The notes under the pieces: generated by a model
What the model was told of the DNA's origin: nothing
The model's database searches: none
The model's input: only the letters and a program-made list of their open reading frames with translations
Position numbers and translations under genes: made by a program
In this document: in pieces, positions 6,858 through 17,100 of the stretch
Position numbering within the stretch: the first letter of the stretch is position 1
Layout of the letters: the number at the start of each line of letters is the position of its first letter
Assembly (NCBI GenBank): GCA_015068525.1
Contig: SVKJ01000001.1
Location: forward strand, 1 to 64,000
Source of the DNA: Oscillospiraceae bacterium
GTDB lineage: Bacteria; Bacillota; Clostridia; UMGS1840; HGM11507
Direction: 5' to 3'
DNA length: 64,000 nt

Positions 6858-7514
6858 ATGGATACTGAAATTTATGTAAAAACTTATGATGCACCCAAAA
6901 TTAATAAAAAAGAGATTTTAAGGTATATGGGCGCAAAAGAACTAAGTAAAGAGATTGATGGAATTTTATCAGAATGTTTGGAAGAAATTAACAATCAGAT
7001 TTCTTATAAAGTATGTTACAGTTTCTTTGAAATATCTTTAAAAGAAAATTATGTTGATTTAGGATTTTTTAAAGTTTTTTCAAAAGATTTAAGTAAAAAT
7101 TTAAGGAACTGTAAAAAAGCCATTATATTTGCTGCTACAATCGGTGTAGGGATTGACAGGCTCATAATAAAGTATTCTAAAACATCTCCGCTTAAAGCAT
7201 TGATATTTCAGGCAATAGGTGCCGAAAGAATTGAAAGTTTATGTAATGTATTTAATAATGAAATAAATAAAAATAATTATACTGTTCCTCGTTTTAGTGC
7301 AGGATATGGAGATTTACCCATAGAGTTTCAAAAAGAGATTTTCAAAGTACTTACTCCTGAAAAAAAAATAGGTCTTACTCTTAATGAAAGTCTTGTTATG
7401 TCACCTTCAAAATCGGTTACAGCCGTAATAGGCATATCTGATTTGCCTTGCGAAAAAAAAGAGGGATGCAGTATGTGTGCTAATAAAAATTGTCTTTTCA
7501 GGAGAGAAAAATGA
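6858..7514 (+). CDS. Stand-alone methionine synthase reactivation-domain protein
   Basis: A 218-residue protein resembling the C-terminal AdoMet-binding reactivation domain of cobalamin-dependent MetH. Its hallmark is PRFSAGYGDLPIEFQKEIFK followed by KKIGLTLNESLVMSPSKSVTAVIG, the region that binds AdoMet and allows reductive remethylation of oxidised cobalamin. A cluster of cysteines ends the protein (CEKKEGCSMCANKNC). The downstream metH lacks this domain, so the two genes together make up a split methionine synthase. The stop overlaps the metH start (ATGA at 7511-7514), indicating coupled translation. Confidence 0.88.
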   Translation: MDTEIYVKTYDAPKINKKEILRYMGAKELSKEIDGILSECLEEINNQISYKVCYSFFEISLKENYVDLGFFKVFSKDLSKNLRNCKKAIIFAATIGVGIDRLIIKYSKTSPLKALIFQAIGAERIESLCNVFNNEINKNNYTVPRFSAGYGDLPIEFQKEIFKVLTPEKKIGLTLNESLVMSPSKSVTAVIGISDLPCEKKEGCSMCANKNCLFRREK

Positions 7515-9922
7515 CTTTAAGAGAATATTTAAAAAACAATTTAATATTTTTAGATGGCGGTATGGGAACGCTTTTGCAAAAAGAGGGGCTTAAACCCGGC
7601 GAATTTCCTGAAATGTGGAATATAAGCCATCCGGACGTGATAACAAAAATCCACTGTGATTATTATAACAGCGGAAGCAATATAGTAAACACCAATACTT
7701 TTGGTGCTAACTTACTGAAATTTTCAATTGATGAACTTGATGATATTATAAAATACGCTGTAGAAAATGCAAAAAGAGCAAGGGAAGAAAGTAACGGGGC
7801 ACAACACAAGTGGGTTGCTCTTGATATAGGGCCTCTTGGCAGAATGTTAAAACCTCTTGGAGATTTAGATTTTGAAGATGCAGTTTCAAATTTTAAAACA
7901 ACTGTTGAAATCGGTGTTAAATACGGCGTTGATTTAATATTTATTGAAACAATGAACGATACTTATGAAACAAAAGCCGCACTTCTTGCCGCTAAAGAAA
8001 CCTGTGACTTGCCTGTTTTTGTGTCTAACGCGTATAGTGAAGACGGATGTCTTTTTACAGGAGCAGACCCTCATGCAGTTATTGCGATGTTAGAGGGAAT
8101 GGGTGCAGATGCTATTGGTATGAATTGTTCTTTCGGTCCGAAAGAACTTTCAAAAGTAGCAAGAAAGTATCTTGAGTATTCATCAATACCCGTTATATTA
8201 AAACCTAATGCAGGACTTCCGAAAGCAGTTGACGGTAAAGCAGTTTATGATGTTGAGCCGGAAGAATTTGCAAATGAAATATCAGAACTTATAAAAGAGG
8301 GCATAAGAGTTGTCGGAGGTTGTTGCGGTACAACACCTGAGTATATAAAAGCACTTTTTGAAAAGGCAAAAGATATTACTCCAAAACCTTGTTATGATAA
8401 GGGGATAACCTGTGTTTCCTCTTATACTCATACAGTTACTTTTTCTGATATACCTGTACTTATAGGAGAAAGAATAAATCCTACAGGTAAAAAAGCATTT
8501 AAAGAAGCCTTGAAATCAAATGATATAAATTATATTTTAAAAGAAGGGATTTCACAAGGGGAAAAGGGAGTTCATATTTTAGATGTCAATGTCGGTCTTC
8601 CCGACATAGACGAAGTAAGTATGTTAAAGACTGCAGTTACCGAACTTCAGGCAGTAGTAAATCTTCCTTTGCAGATCGATACGTCTGATATAACTGCTAT
8701 GGAACTTGCCTTAAGGCGTTATAACGGAAAGGCAATGATAAATTCCGTTAACGGAAAAAAAGAAAGTATGGATATAGTTTTCCCTCTTTATAAAAAGTAT
8801 GGAGGAGTTATCGTAGCACTTACTTTAGATGAAAACGGCATACCCGATACTGCAGAGGGAAGAGTTAATATAGCAAAAAAAATACTTGAAGAAGCAAAAA
8901 AATATAATATACCTAAAAAAGATATTGTATTTGACCCTCTCGCACTTACAATAAGTTCAGATAATAATGCAGGTAAAGAAACGCTAAAAGCAGTAAATAT
9001 TATAAAACGTGAACTTTTATGCCACACAATTCTTGGCGTATCAAATGTTTCTTTTGGTCTTCCTGAGAGGGAAATAATTAACAGTTCATTTTTCACACTT
9101 GCAATGCAAAACGGCTTGTCTTCAGCTATTATGAACCCTTATTCTTATGATATGCTAAAAGCATATTACTCATATTTAGCCATAAACGGCAAGGATGAAA
9201 ACTGTGTAAAGTATATAGACTTTACAACCACACTTCCTGTTACTGTGAGTAAGGAAACTAAGGAAATTCAGTCAAATAAGAAAGAGGAGTCAAAATCTGA
9301 ACTTCAGGATGCAATATTAAAAGGTCTTAAGGAAAAAGCGGGGCAGATTACGAAAGAATTATTAAAGGAAACACCACCTCTTGATATTGTAAAAAATGAA
9401 ATTATACCTGCACTTGACACAGTTGGTATGGGATTTGAAAATAAAACTGTATATCTTCCCGGACTTCTTATGAGTGCAGAAGCGGCAAAGTACGCTTTTG
9501 AAAAAATAAAGGAAGCATCTGTGGGAGAGAAAAGCAAGGATAAATGTACGGTTGTTCTTGCAACAGTGAAAGGCGATATCCACGATATCGGTAAGAATAT
9601 AGTTAAATTGCTTTTAGAAAATTATGGATTTAATACTGTTGATTTAGGAAAAGATGTACCGTCTGAGGAAATTTTAGATAAAGTTATAAAACTTAAATCT
9701 CCGCTATGCGGTCTTAGTGCGCTAATGACTACTACAGTACCCTCGATGGAGGAAACAATCAGGCTGATTAAAGAAAAAGCATCATGGTGTAAGGTTATTG
9801 TCGGAGGAGCAGTTTTAAATCAGGAATATGCAGATTTAATCGGTGCAGATAAATATGCAAAAGACGCGATGGAAACAGTAAGATATTCAGAAGAAATAAA
9901 TAACAAACTAAGAAAAGACTAA
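7511..9922 (+). CDS. metH: Cobalamin-dependent methionine synthase (without reactivation domain)
   Basis: An 803-residue MetH that transfers methyl from 5-methyl-THF via cobalamin to homocysteine. Domains in order: homocysteine-binding barrel (about 1-300) with zinc ligands Cys206 and Cys271-Cys272 (VGGCCGTTPE); pterin-binding domain (about 315-570; IGERINPTGKKAFKEAL); cobalamin cap helices (about 600-670); cobalamin-binding domain (about 670-803) with DIHDIGKNIV, where His691 is the lower axial ligand. It stops where the activation domain of E. coli MetH would begin; that domain is encoded by the previous gene. ATG 7511 follows CAGGAGAG and overlaps the upstream stop, so it is preferred over an in-frame upstream start at 7490. 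Confidence 0.95.
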   Translation: MTLREYLKNNLIFLDGGMGTLLQKEGLKPGEFPEMWNISHPDVITKIHCDYYNSGSNIVNTNTFGANLLKFSIDELDDIIKYAVENAKRAREESNGAQHKWVALDIGPLGRMLKPLGDLDFEDAVSNFKTTVEIGVKYGVDLIFIETMNDTYETKAALLAAKETCDLPVFVSNAYSEDGCLFTGADPHAVIAMLEGMGADAIGMNCSFGPKELSKVARKYLEYSSIPVILKPNAGLPKAVDGKAVYDVEPEEFANEISELIKEGIRVVGGCCGTTPEYIKALFEKAKDITPKPCYDKGITCVSSYTHTVTFSDIPVLIGERINPTGKKAFKEALKSNDINYILKEGISQGEKGVHILDVNVGLPDIDEVSMLKTAVTELQAVVNLPLQIDTSDITAMELALRRYNGKAMINSVNGKKESMDIVFPLYKKYGGVIVALTLDENGIPDTAEGRVNIAKKILEEAKKYNIPKKDIVFDPLALTISSDNNAGKETLKAVNIIKRELLCHTILGVSNVSFGLPEREIINSSFFTLAMQNGLSSAIMNPYSYDMLKAYYSYLAINGKDENCVKYIDFTTTLPVTVSKETKEIQSNKKEESKSELQDAILKGLKEKAGQITKELLKETPPLDIVKNEIIPALDTVGMGFENKTVYLPGLLMSAEAAKYAFEKIKEASVGEKSKDKCTVVLATVKGDIHDIGKNIVKLLLENYGFNTVDLGKDVPSEEILDKVIKLKSPLCGLSALMTTTVPSMEETIRLIKEKASWCKVIVGGAVLNQEYADLIGADKYAKDAMETVRYSEEINNKLRKD

Positions 9923-9938
9923 AATGGAGGATTTTACA

Positions 9939-11297
9939 ATGGGAAATGAAAAAAGAGGGAATTTTACGGGGAAACTCGGCTTTGTTCTTGCTGCGGCAGG
10001 TTCGGCAGTCGGATTAGGTAATATATGGAGATTTCCATATCTTGCATCTAAATATGGCGGAGGTATATTCCTTCTTACATATATATGCCTTGTGTTGACC
10101 TTTGGTTTTGCCCTTATGATAGGGGAAATTGCTATAGGCAGAAAAACCGGCTTGAGTGCTATCGGTGCATTTAAAAAACTCAATGAAAAATATAGTTTTA
10201 TTGGCTATCTTGCCGCTTTGGTACCTGTGATAATACTTCCTTATTACTCGGTTATAGGCGGTTGGGTTACAAAATATTTAACAGTATTTATATCAGGTGC
10301 AGGAAGTTTTGCTGCTACTGATTCATATTTTACAGATTTTATTACAAATGCGCAAAGCCCTGTAGTATGGTTTATGATATTTATGACAGTGACAGCAGTA
10401 ATTGTACTTTTCGGTGTTGAAAAAGGTATAGAAAAAGTAAGCAAAGTTATGATGCCTGTTCTTATTTTACTTTCAATGATTATTGCGGTATATTCGATGT
10501 GTTTACCAGGTGCTCTTGACGGGGTTTTATATTACATTCTTCCTGACTTTTCAAAATTTTCTATTCAGACTGTTTTAGGCGCAATGGGGCAGATGTTTTA
10601 TTCAATGTCACTTGCTATGGGGATTATGATTACATACGGTTCATATATGAAAAAAGAGGTAAGCCTTGAATCTTCAGTTAAACAAATTGAACTTTTTGAT
10701 ACTGGTATTGCATTTTTAGCAGGACTTATGATTATCCCAGCAACTTACGTTTTCTCAGGTGGAGATCCTGCTGCTATGGGAAAAGGGCCAAGTCTTATGT
10801 TTGTTGCTTTGCCGAAAATCTTTGATACAATGTGGATGGGGCATCTGATAGGAACAGTATTTTTTATTCTTGTTTTACTTGCAGCACTAACTTCGTCTAT
10901 TTCGCTTATGGAAACTGTTGTTTCAATAATTTGCGATAAGATGAAAATAAAAAGAACAATATCTTGTATTATAGTTTACATTTTCTCTGTTGCGTTAGGG
11001 CTTGTATCCTGCTTCGGTTACAGTATATGGTCTGAGATTACCGTTATCGGAATGCAGTTTTTAGATTTCTTTGATTTTATAAGTAACAGTGTTATAATGC
11101 CTGTTGTTGCATTCTTAACAAGCGTATTTATAGGTTATGTAATTAAGCCTTACGCGATTATTGAAGAAGTTTCTTTGACAGGTAAATTTAAAAGAGAAAA
11201 ATTATTCACACTTGTTATTAAATATATAGCACCTGTATTTATCGTCTTGATATTACTATCATCAGTTCTTGATGTATTCGGAATATTTAAAATATAA
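9939..11297 (+). CDS. NSS-family sodium-dependent transporter, possibly for methionine
   Basis: A 452-residue polytopic membrane protein of the neurotransmitter:sodium symporter (SNF) family. The first helix carries the signature GKLGFVLAAAGSAVGLGNIW and RFPYLASKYGGGIF, the unwound sodium/substrate site. About eleven further hydrophobic segments follow. Bacterial members import amino acids with sodium (LeuT, MhsT, MetP). Its position 16 bases after metH and in the same transcript suggests methionine or a related amino acid as substrate; this is inference from context. ATG 9939 has GGAGG eight bases upstream, whereas ATG 9924 overlaps that SD. A bidirectional terminator ends the operon. Confidence 0.85.
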   Translation: MGNEKRGNFTGKLGFVLAAAGSAVGLGNIWRFPYLASKYGGGIFLLTYICLVLTFGFALMIGEIAIGRKTGLSAIGAFKKLNEKYSFIGYLAALVPVIILPYYSVIGGWVTKYLTVFISGAGSFAATDSYFTDFITNAQSPVVWFMIFMTVTAVIVLFGVEKGIEKVSKVMMPVLILLSMIIAVYSMCLPGALDGVLYYILPDFSKFSIQTVLGAMGQMFYSMSLAMGIMITYGSYMKKEVSLESSVKQIELFDTGIAFLAGLMIIPATYVFSGGDPAAMGKGPSLMFVALPKIFDTMWMGHLIGTVFFILVLLAALTSSISLMETVVSIICDKMKIKRTISCIIVYIFSVALGLVSCFGYSIWSEITVIGMQFLDFFDFISNSVIMPVVAFLTSVFIGYVIKPYAIIEEVSLTGKFKREKLFTLVIKYIAPVFIVLILLSSVLDVFGIFKI

Positions 11298-11309
11298 AAA
11301 TTATATAAA

Positions 11310-11353
11310 AATCACCAAAAAAGGGACAGTCCCCATTTTGGTGATTTTTTTAA
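11310..11353. terminator. Bidirectional terminator ending the met operon
   Basis: AATCACCAAAA (11310-11320) pairs with TTTTGGTGATT (11336-11346), with an inner GGGA-CAG-TCCC hairpin and T-runs on both strands. It also serves the convergent AraC-type gene ending at 11364. Confidence 0.85.
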
Positions 11354-11363
11354 AAAATTTAAA

Positions 11364-12221
11364 TTATTTATAAAAAGTAATTTTTTTGTATGCAGGAATT
11401 CCTGAAACAGTTAACACATCTTTTAGTTGTTTTGTTGTAATAGGTTCATAATATCCCGTCTTATTTTTGTCGTGCCTGTATTCTTTAGGGGTAATACCCG
11501 TATGCTCCATAAATACCCTGTTGAACGTTCTTATAGAAGTAAATCCGCTTGCAAAAGCAATATCCGTCACTGGTGTGTCGGTTGATAAGAGCATAGACTT
11601 CGCGTGATCTATACGCACCTCATTTATATATTTTGTAATAGGATAGCCAATCTTATCAGAAAAAGTCCGTGACAAGTAAGACGGATTTAATCCAACACTG
11701 TACGCAATATCATTAAGTGTTATTTCATTCTGAAAGTTCTTTTCAATAAAACTTAAAACATCGGGAAGAAATTCGGTGGTAACTTTTTTATCAGAACTAC
11801 TGAATTCCATTTTCTTAAAAAGAATTCCCAAAAGAACATAAACATAACCGATGAACTGTTCGTATTCCAAAGTGCTTCTTTCGGATACGCACAGTTTTTT
11901 TGTAATGTAATCAATATCAGGATGCACAAAGTTTTCAACGAAAGGATTATCAACCTGACGGTTAAGGTAACTGTGAAACAAGGGAAGTGTATCTTTAGAA
12001 AGAGATATTGCAAGTGTTTTGGAATGTTTAACAGTCTGAAAAGAATGAATGGTATAAGGCATAATAAACACAAAACTGTTTTCGCCAATAACTTTTTTAT
12101 GCTTTCCTATAATTACTTCCAATTCTCCCTCAAGGCAAAAAAGCATTTCTATTTTAGAATGCATATGTAAAAAAGTAAGAATATTTTTGTTTATAAATAT
12201 TTCGGCCTGAACTTCTTTCAT
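11364..12221 (-). CDS. AraC-family transcriptional regulator
   Basis: A 285-residue regulator. The N-terminal about 100 residues look like a cupin sensor (HMHSKIEMLFCLEGELEVIIG, FVFIMPYTIHSF). The C-terminal about 100 residues hold the double helix-turn-helix of AraC/XylS: ITLNDIAYSVGLNPSYLSRT, then VTDIAFASGFTSIRTFNRVF and GITPKEYR. ATG 12221 follows GGAGG by nine bases; the open frame extends nine codons further upstream without better support. It is divergent from the GH3 gene that opens the glycan locus, the usual place for a local activator responding to a sugar. Candidate target sites are the shared 55-bp promoter sequences at 12392 and 34804. Confidence 0.9.
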   Translation of the reverse strand: MKEVQAEIFINKNILTFLHMHSKIEMLFCLEGELEVIIGKHKKVIGENSFVFIMPYTIHSFQTVKHSKTLAISLSKDTLPLFHSYLNRQVDNPFVENFVHPDIDYITKKLCVSERSTLEYEQFIGYVYVLLGILFKKMEFSSSDKKVTTEFLPDVLSFIEKNFQNEITLNDIAYSVGLNPSYLSRTFSDKIGYPITKYINEVRIDHAKSMLLSTDTPVTDIAFASGFTSIRTFNRVFMEHTGITPKEYRHDKNKTGYYEPITTKQLKDVLTVSGIPAYKKITFYK

Positions 12222-12391
12222 ACATCTTGACCTCCTTTTTTTTAGCATATCATAAAAGTAAAATGTTGTCCAGTCTTTTTATTTTTTTCTTTTAGTTATT
12301 AATGGAAAAATAAAATATTTCCGTAATTTGGAAATGAAATTTGTGCAAAAAACTGTTATAATTAGTAAGTAATAAAAAAAAGAGTAAAAAT

Positions 12392-12446
12392 TTGACTATA
12401 AAAATTTATTCATTGTCTTTTATTGTAATAAGGAAATAAATATAAT
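12392..12446 (+). promoter_or_regulatory. Shared promoter/activator sequence A upstream of the GH3 unit
   Basis: This 55-base stretch from TTGACTATA to TATAAT matches 34804-34858 without gaps at 44 of 55 positions by my count. The TTG-to-TATAAT distance is the same (49 bases) in both. It includes an invariant TGTCTTTTA block and AAATAAATATAAT. No good -35 box lies 17 bases before the TATAAT, as expected for an activator-dependent promoter. The rest of the 295-base gap between the AraC gene and the GH3 gene is AT-rich and shows no gene; an ATTTCC-GGAAAT inverted repeat lies near 12318-12336. Confidence 0.5.
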
Positions 12447-12516
12447 AAAATTGTAAAGCGATAAAGAGTATTTAATATAGATTTGAAAATGCCCTTAACG
12501 GAAAGGAATGATACAT

Positions 12517-14154
12517 TTGAAAATAAAATTGGAAGACTTAAGTTTGCGTGAAAAAATAGGCCAGACTGCACTTGCTTTTATAAGCAACGATATGTCCGAC
12601 CTTTCTAAGACCCCTTATGGCGGAATGTGGTCAATAGGCGCCATCCGTTTTACCAATGTTAATATGGACGATATAGCAACCGAAGCGGTTGCTTATGCAG
12701 AAGATTCCAAAACAAGAATTAAAGGATATAACAGTAAACTTAAAGTGCCGATATTATCTGCTATGGATAATATGAATGGTATAAAGCACGCTTTTAGTGA
12801 ACTTAGTTTTGTGGCAGACTGTGTTGCAGTTGGCGCAACGGATGATGAACAAATGGCTTATGATGCAGGTGCTTCAAGAGCAAGGCAGTTAAAGAGTACA
12901 GGCTCAAGCTGGTTATGGTGGCCTGAAGTTGATCTTGCTAACCGTAATGCTGTTATTAACTGGGGAAGGCTTTTCTCGGATGATCCTAAAAAGGTTTCAA
13001 AAATGGCAATTGCCGCAGTAAAAGGAGCGCAGGAGCAGGGAGTTGCCGCAACTGCCAAGCATTTTCCCGGTTCGGATGAAATTGAATACCGTGACCCTCA
13101 CGCAAGTGCTTCTATGCTTAATATAACCTATGAAGAATGGGAAAAAAGGCAGGGTAAACTTTTTAAAGAACTGATAGATGCGGGTGTTTACTCGGTTATG
13201 ATAGGTCATCAGTCTTTTCCGGGATACGATAATACTAAAATTAACGGAAGATATATACCTGCTACCGTTTCATATAAAATTATAACTGAACTCTTAAAAG
13301 AAAAGATGGGCTTTTCGGGAGTTGTTGTAACCGATGGCATTGGTATGAAAGGTATTATGGATGTTTTCGATTGTGATGAAAAGGAAATATACATAGCCGC
13401 ACTAAACGCAGGTAATGATGTTATCTTAGGTGTGAATGATGATTATATAGATATAATAGAAAACGCAGTAAAAGAAGGCAGGGTGTCAATAGAGCGAATT
13501 GATGATGCATGCAGAAGAGTTCTTGAAATGAAAGAAAAACTCGGTATGTTTAAAGAAGGTTATACCTGTGCCGATGACAGTGTCTCGGAAGTAAATAAAT
13601 ATGTTAAAAACGTTAATCAAAAAATTGCACAAAACGGACTTACTCTTGTAACAAATAAAAAGAACATTCTTCCCGTTGATAAAAAGATTATAAAACGCGT
13701 TACCGCCGTTGTATTATCCTATGATGATGAACAGATTGAAAGCCTTAAAATTATGAAGGAAGAATTCAATAAAAGAGGCGCAGAATTTTACATAAAGCGT
13801 AACTTATACAGTTATGAGGAAATTGAGGACATTTCAAATAACTGTGACCTTATCATATATATAGGATATCTTATGAGAGGTCTTAACAATCATTTCAGGG
13901 AAGACGAAAAGGAAAGTTTCAATTATGTTATGTACCGCGGTGAAGAAAAATCATTCGGCATAAGTATGGGAACTCCGAATTTATATTTTGACCATTTCTT
14001 TAATTTCCATACATTTATAAACTGCTACAATTTCTATGAAGAAACTCAAAGGGCTTTAGTTGCCGCAATATACGGTGAAATTCCTTTTAAGGGAGGAAAT
14101 CCGTTTAAGTTAATTCCGGATGAATTTAAATTTTTGAAAGGAGACCAGCAATGA
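12517..14154 (+). CDS. Glycoside hydrolase family 3 (beta-N-acetylhexosaminidase-like)
   Basis: A 545-residue GH3 enzyme without signal peptide, so probably cytosolic. The barrel begins at SLREKIGQTALAF. KHFPG at Lys181-His182 is the NagZ-type motif, followed by the DPH segment. The catalytic nucleophile is Asp273 in VVVTDGIGMKGIMDVF. A second alpha/beta domain (about 370-545) follows. GH3 members of this type cleave beta-linked N-acetylhexosamines or glucosides; the substrate here is unproven. TTG 12517 is preferred because AAAGGA at 12502-12507 is too close to the in-frame ATG at 12508. It is the first gene of the glycan locus, divergent from the AraC regulator. Its stop overlaps the next start (ATGA). 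Confidence 0.8.
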   Translation: MKIKLEDLSLREKIGQTALAFISNDMSDLSKTPYGGMWSIGAIRFTNVNMDDIATEAVAYAEDSKTRIKGYNSKLKVPILSAMDNMNGIKHAFSELSFVADCVAVGATDDEQMAYDAGASRARQLKSTGSSWLWWPEVDLANRNAVINWGRLFSDDPKKVSKMAIAAVKGAQEQGVAATAKHFPGSDEIEYRDPHASASMLNITYEEWEKRQGKLFKELIDAGVYSVMIGHQSFPGYDNTKINGRYIPATVSYKIITELLKEKMGFSGVVVTDGIGMKGIMDVFDCDEKEIYIAALNAGNDVILGVNDDYIDIIENAVKEGRVSIERIDDACRRVLEMKEKLGMFKEGYTCADDSVSEVNKYVKNVNQKIAQNGLTLVTNKKNILPVDKKIIKRVTAVVLSYDDEQIESLKIMKEEFNKRGAEFYIKRNLYSYEEIEDISNNCDLIIYIGYLMRGLNNHFREDEKESFNYVMYRGEEKSFGISMGTPNLYFDHFFNFHTFINCYNFYEETQRALVAAIYGEIPFKGGNPFKLIPDEFKFLKGDQQ

Positions 14155-17100
14155 AAACTATAACAAAGTCTAAAACTATAGTAAGTCTGATAATTGTTTC
14201 TATTTTACTTTCAATGTTTTCTTCTGTGCTTACATTTGCAGAAGAAGAAAAAAAGGTTCCCTTAATAAAACTTGAAGACGAATTTGCTATGTTTGAAGCG
14301 GAGGATGGATATATCCTTGGCGGATGGAAAACGAGAGAACATAAAGAAGCCTCAGGAGGTGTGATTCTTAATCCGTCTGTGTCATCTCTTAATAATGACC
14401 CTCAGGGAAGAAAAAAAGAACAGGGCGGGAATGACCTTCAGTTTTTAGTGGAATCGGAAAATGATAAATACTATACCGTATGGGTAAGAATACATTTTCT
14501 TATAAATGATAGTTCCAGAAGCGGTAACTTCTGGGTGGATGTTAACGGTCATATGCCATCTTTGTGGTTTACAGCACCCGAACCCGGGGCATTTATGTGG
14601 GTACCCACAGTTACCACAAAGTTTAAAAAGGGAATTAACGAAATCGGTGTTCAGCCAAGGCGTGTTAATGTCGCAATCGATAAAATACTGATTACTTCAA
14701 GTGAATTTTTTATTCCCTACGATTTAGGGCAAAAGCCTGATCCTTTTATATTAGGCGAAGAAGGAGAATCTAAAAAAAGGCTTGATTTTCCTCTCCCTGC
14801 ATATACGCCCCCTGAAGAACATCCCCGTATTTTCTTAAGAGAGGCGGATATTCCGAAAATCAAAGAAAATCTTACTCATCCTGAGAATATAAAAGCTTGG
14901 GAAAATGTTCAGAATATAGCAAAACAGGATAAGGACTGTAAGATGACTTCAACTGCCGCTTACAGTTTTGACCAGTCAATTCATGAATATCTTGAATGTT
15001 GTGCATTTATGTATGGAATAGATAAAATTAACAATCTCTTCTACGGTAAAAAGGCTGTTTCGGGACTTAAAGATTATTTAAGTACTTTGCAGTATTCAGG
15101 CGGAGACGGTGATGATAAATTTGCAAGAGCAGGATTGCTTCTATATATATCAAAGGTATATGACTGGTGTTACGACTTGCTTTCGGAAGAAGATAAGGAG
15201 TTCTTTATAAAAAAAGGACTTCAGATTGCAGGAAAAGGTGAAATAGGCTGGCCTCCTAAAGGACTTGACGCTTATTCCTCCGACCACGGTTCAGAAGGCG
15301 GGCTTCAGATAGAATTAATGAGCCTTGCCATTGCAACTTACGGTGATTATAACGATATATGGAATGCAGTTGCGGGAAGATATTTCAGTCAGTGGATTCA
15401 TATAAATAATTTCTATTATAATAATGACCAGTGGTATGCAGAAGGCGACTCTTACGGTAAGGGAAGATTTTCCTGTGAAGCCAAAGGTAATACAATTCTT
15501 TATAAAATGGGGCTTGGCGGTCTGGTATCAAAAAACGAACAGTTTCAGAACCTTCAGCAGATTTACAGGAAAAGAACTGACGGAGCGTTTATGCAGGACG
15601 GAGATATCTGGGATTATGCATTTAACAATAATGGAGCAAGTTCTCCGATGCTTTCTTTAGCATCAAGATATAATAATCCTTTCTATAAGTATGAAGTATA
15701 TAAATTAGAACCTAACGGCTATGAAGCGGACGGTGCAGAAAGTACTTACGGTTATGTGGATTTTCTTATCCTTAATGATACATCTTTAGAACTTAAATCA
15801 AATGAAGCGCTTCCTCTTACCTGGTATTCAGGCGAAGGTAACAATATGATGACCGCAAGAACAAGCTGGGACGATGGATTCGGTGCTAATACAATGATTG
15901 TTTCAATGAAGGGCGGAGGCAGATGGAGAGGCGGCCATATGCACTTAGACGGCGGTAACTTTATGATTTATTATAAAGGACCTTTAGCACTTGATTCAGG
16001 TGTTTACAGCGGTCTGCCATTTGTTGACGATAATGGTAAACAAGTAACAAATGTTCATTCAGGTTCATATCATTATGCAAACTATCAGCACAGAACTGTA
16101 GCGCATAACTGTATCCTGGTTTATGACCCTGACCAGGTTATGAAGTTCCACAACTTGGGAGAACTTAATGACGGCGGTCAGCTAAAAGAAAACGGAAGAT
16201 ATGTAAACGAGGGAACAACAGGATACGAAAAGGCGACAGACGATTCCCGAATATACGCTAAAAGGCTTGGCGTAGATTACGGCCCTGATATGAACAAACC
16301 TTCCTATTCATATTTAAAAACCGATTTAACCGATGCATATACCAAAAAGGTAAAGGAATATACAAGAACCTTTATGTTCCAGAATCTTTTCGACGATACA
16401 TACCCCGGGGCACTTATTGTTTTTGATAAAGTTTCAAGTTCAAATCCCGAATTTAAAAAGACATGGTTACTACATTCAGAGCAGGAACCTGTAGTTGAGG
16501 GTAACAAAACTGTTATTGACAGAACCGAGAGAGGATATAACGGCAGACTTACAAATTATACCCTTCTTCCTAAATCCGACGATTTATCTATTACAAAAAT
16601 CGGCGGCGAAGGCAAAGAATATATGGTTGGTGACGTTTACGTTAAAGCGGTAACTTCAGGTATTGAATGTGGTAAATGGAGAATTGACGTAAACCCTAAA
16701 ACTCCGAAAGAAACCGATTATTTCTTAAACGTAATGTATGTAAATGATGCAGACGATACAATTCCTTACTTAAATCCTGACCTTTACGAAAGCGGTAATC
16801 ACGTTGGAGTAAAAATTAAAGACAGAGTTTCCTACCTTACTAAAAATTCTCAAAGAACATCAAGAGAAGTTGTAGTTTATGCAGAAGGAAATGAAGAAAA
16901 ACTTTTATGGACGGTTGACGGACTCAATAAAGGCAGATGGCAGATTATCGATGAAAACAATAATCAGGTTGCTATAAGCGACGTTACCGAAGAAGGCGGT
17001 ATTGCTTACTTTGAATTAAAACCCGGTGCTTATAAACTTGTTAAATTAAGAGGTTATAACAATATCCCTTCAAAATCTTTTAACGTTTTTGACAGTATTG

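Noticed and set aside
11324..11334. GGGACAGTCCC inside the terminator after the NSS transporter as a separate operator
   Set aside because: It lies within the terminator loop region and GGGAC-GTCCC cores are common in clostridial terminators, so termination explains it.
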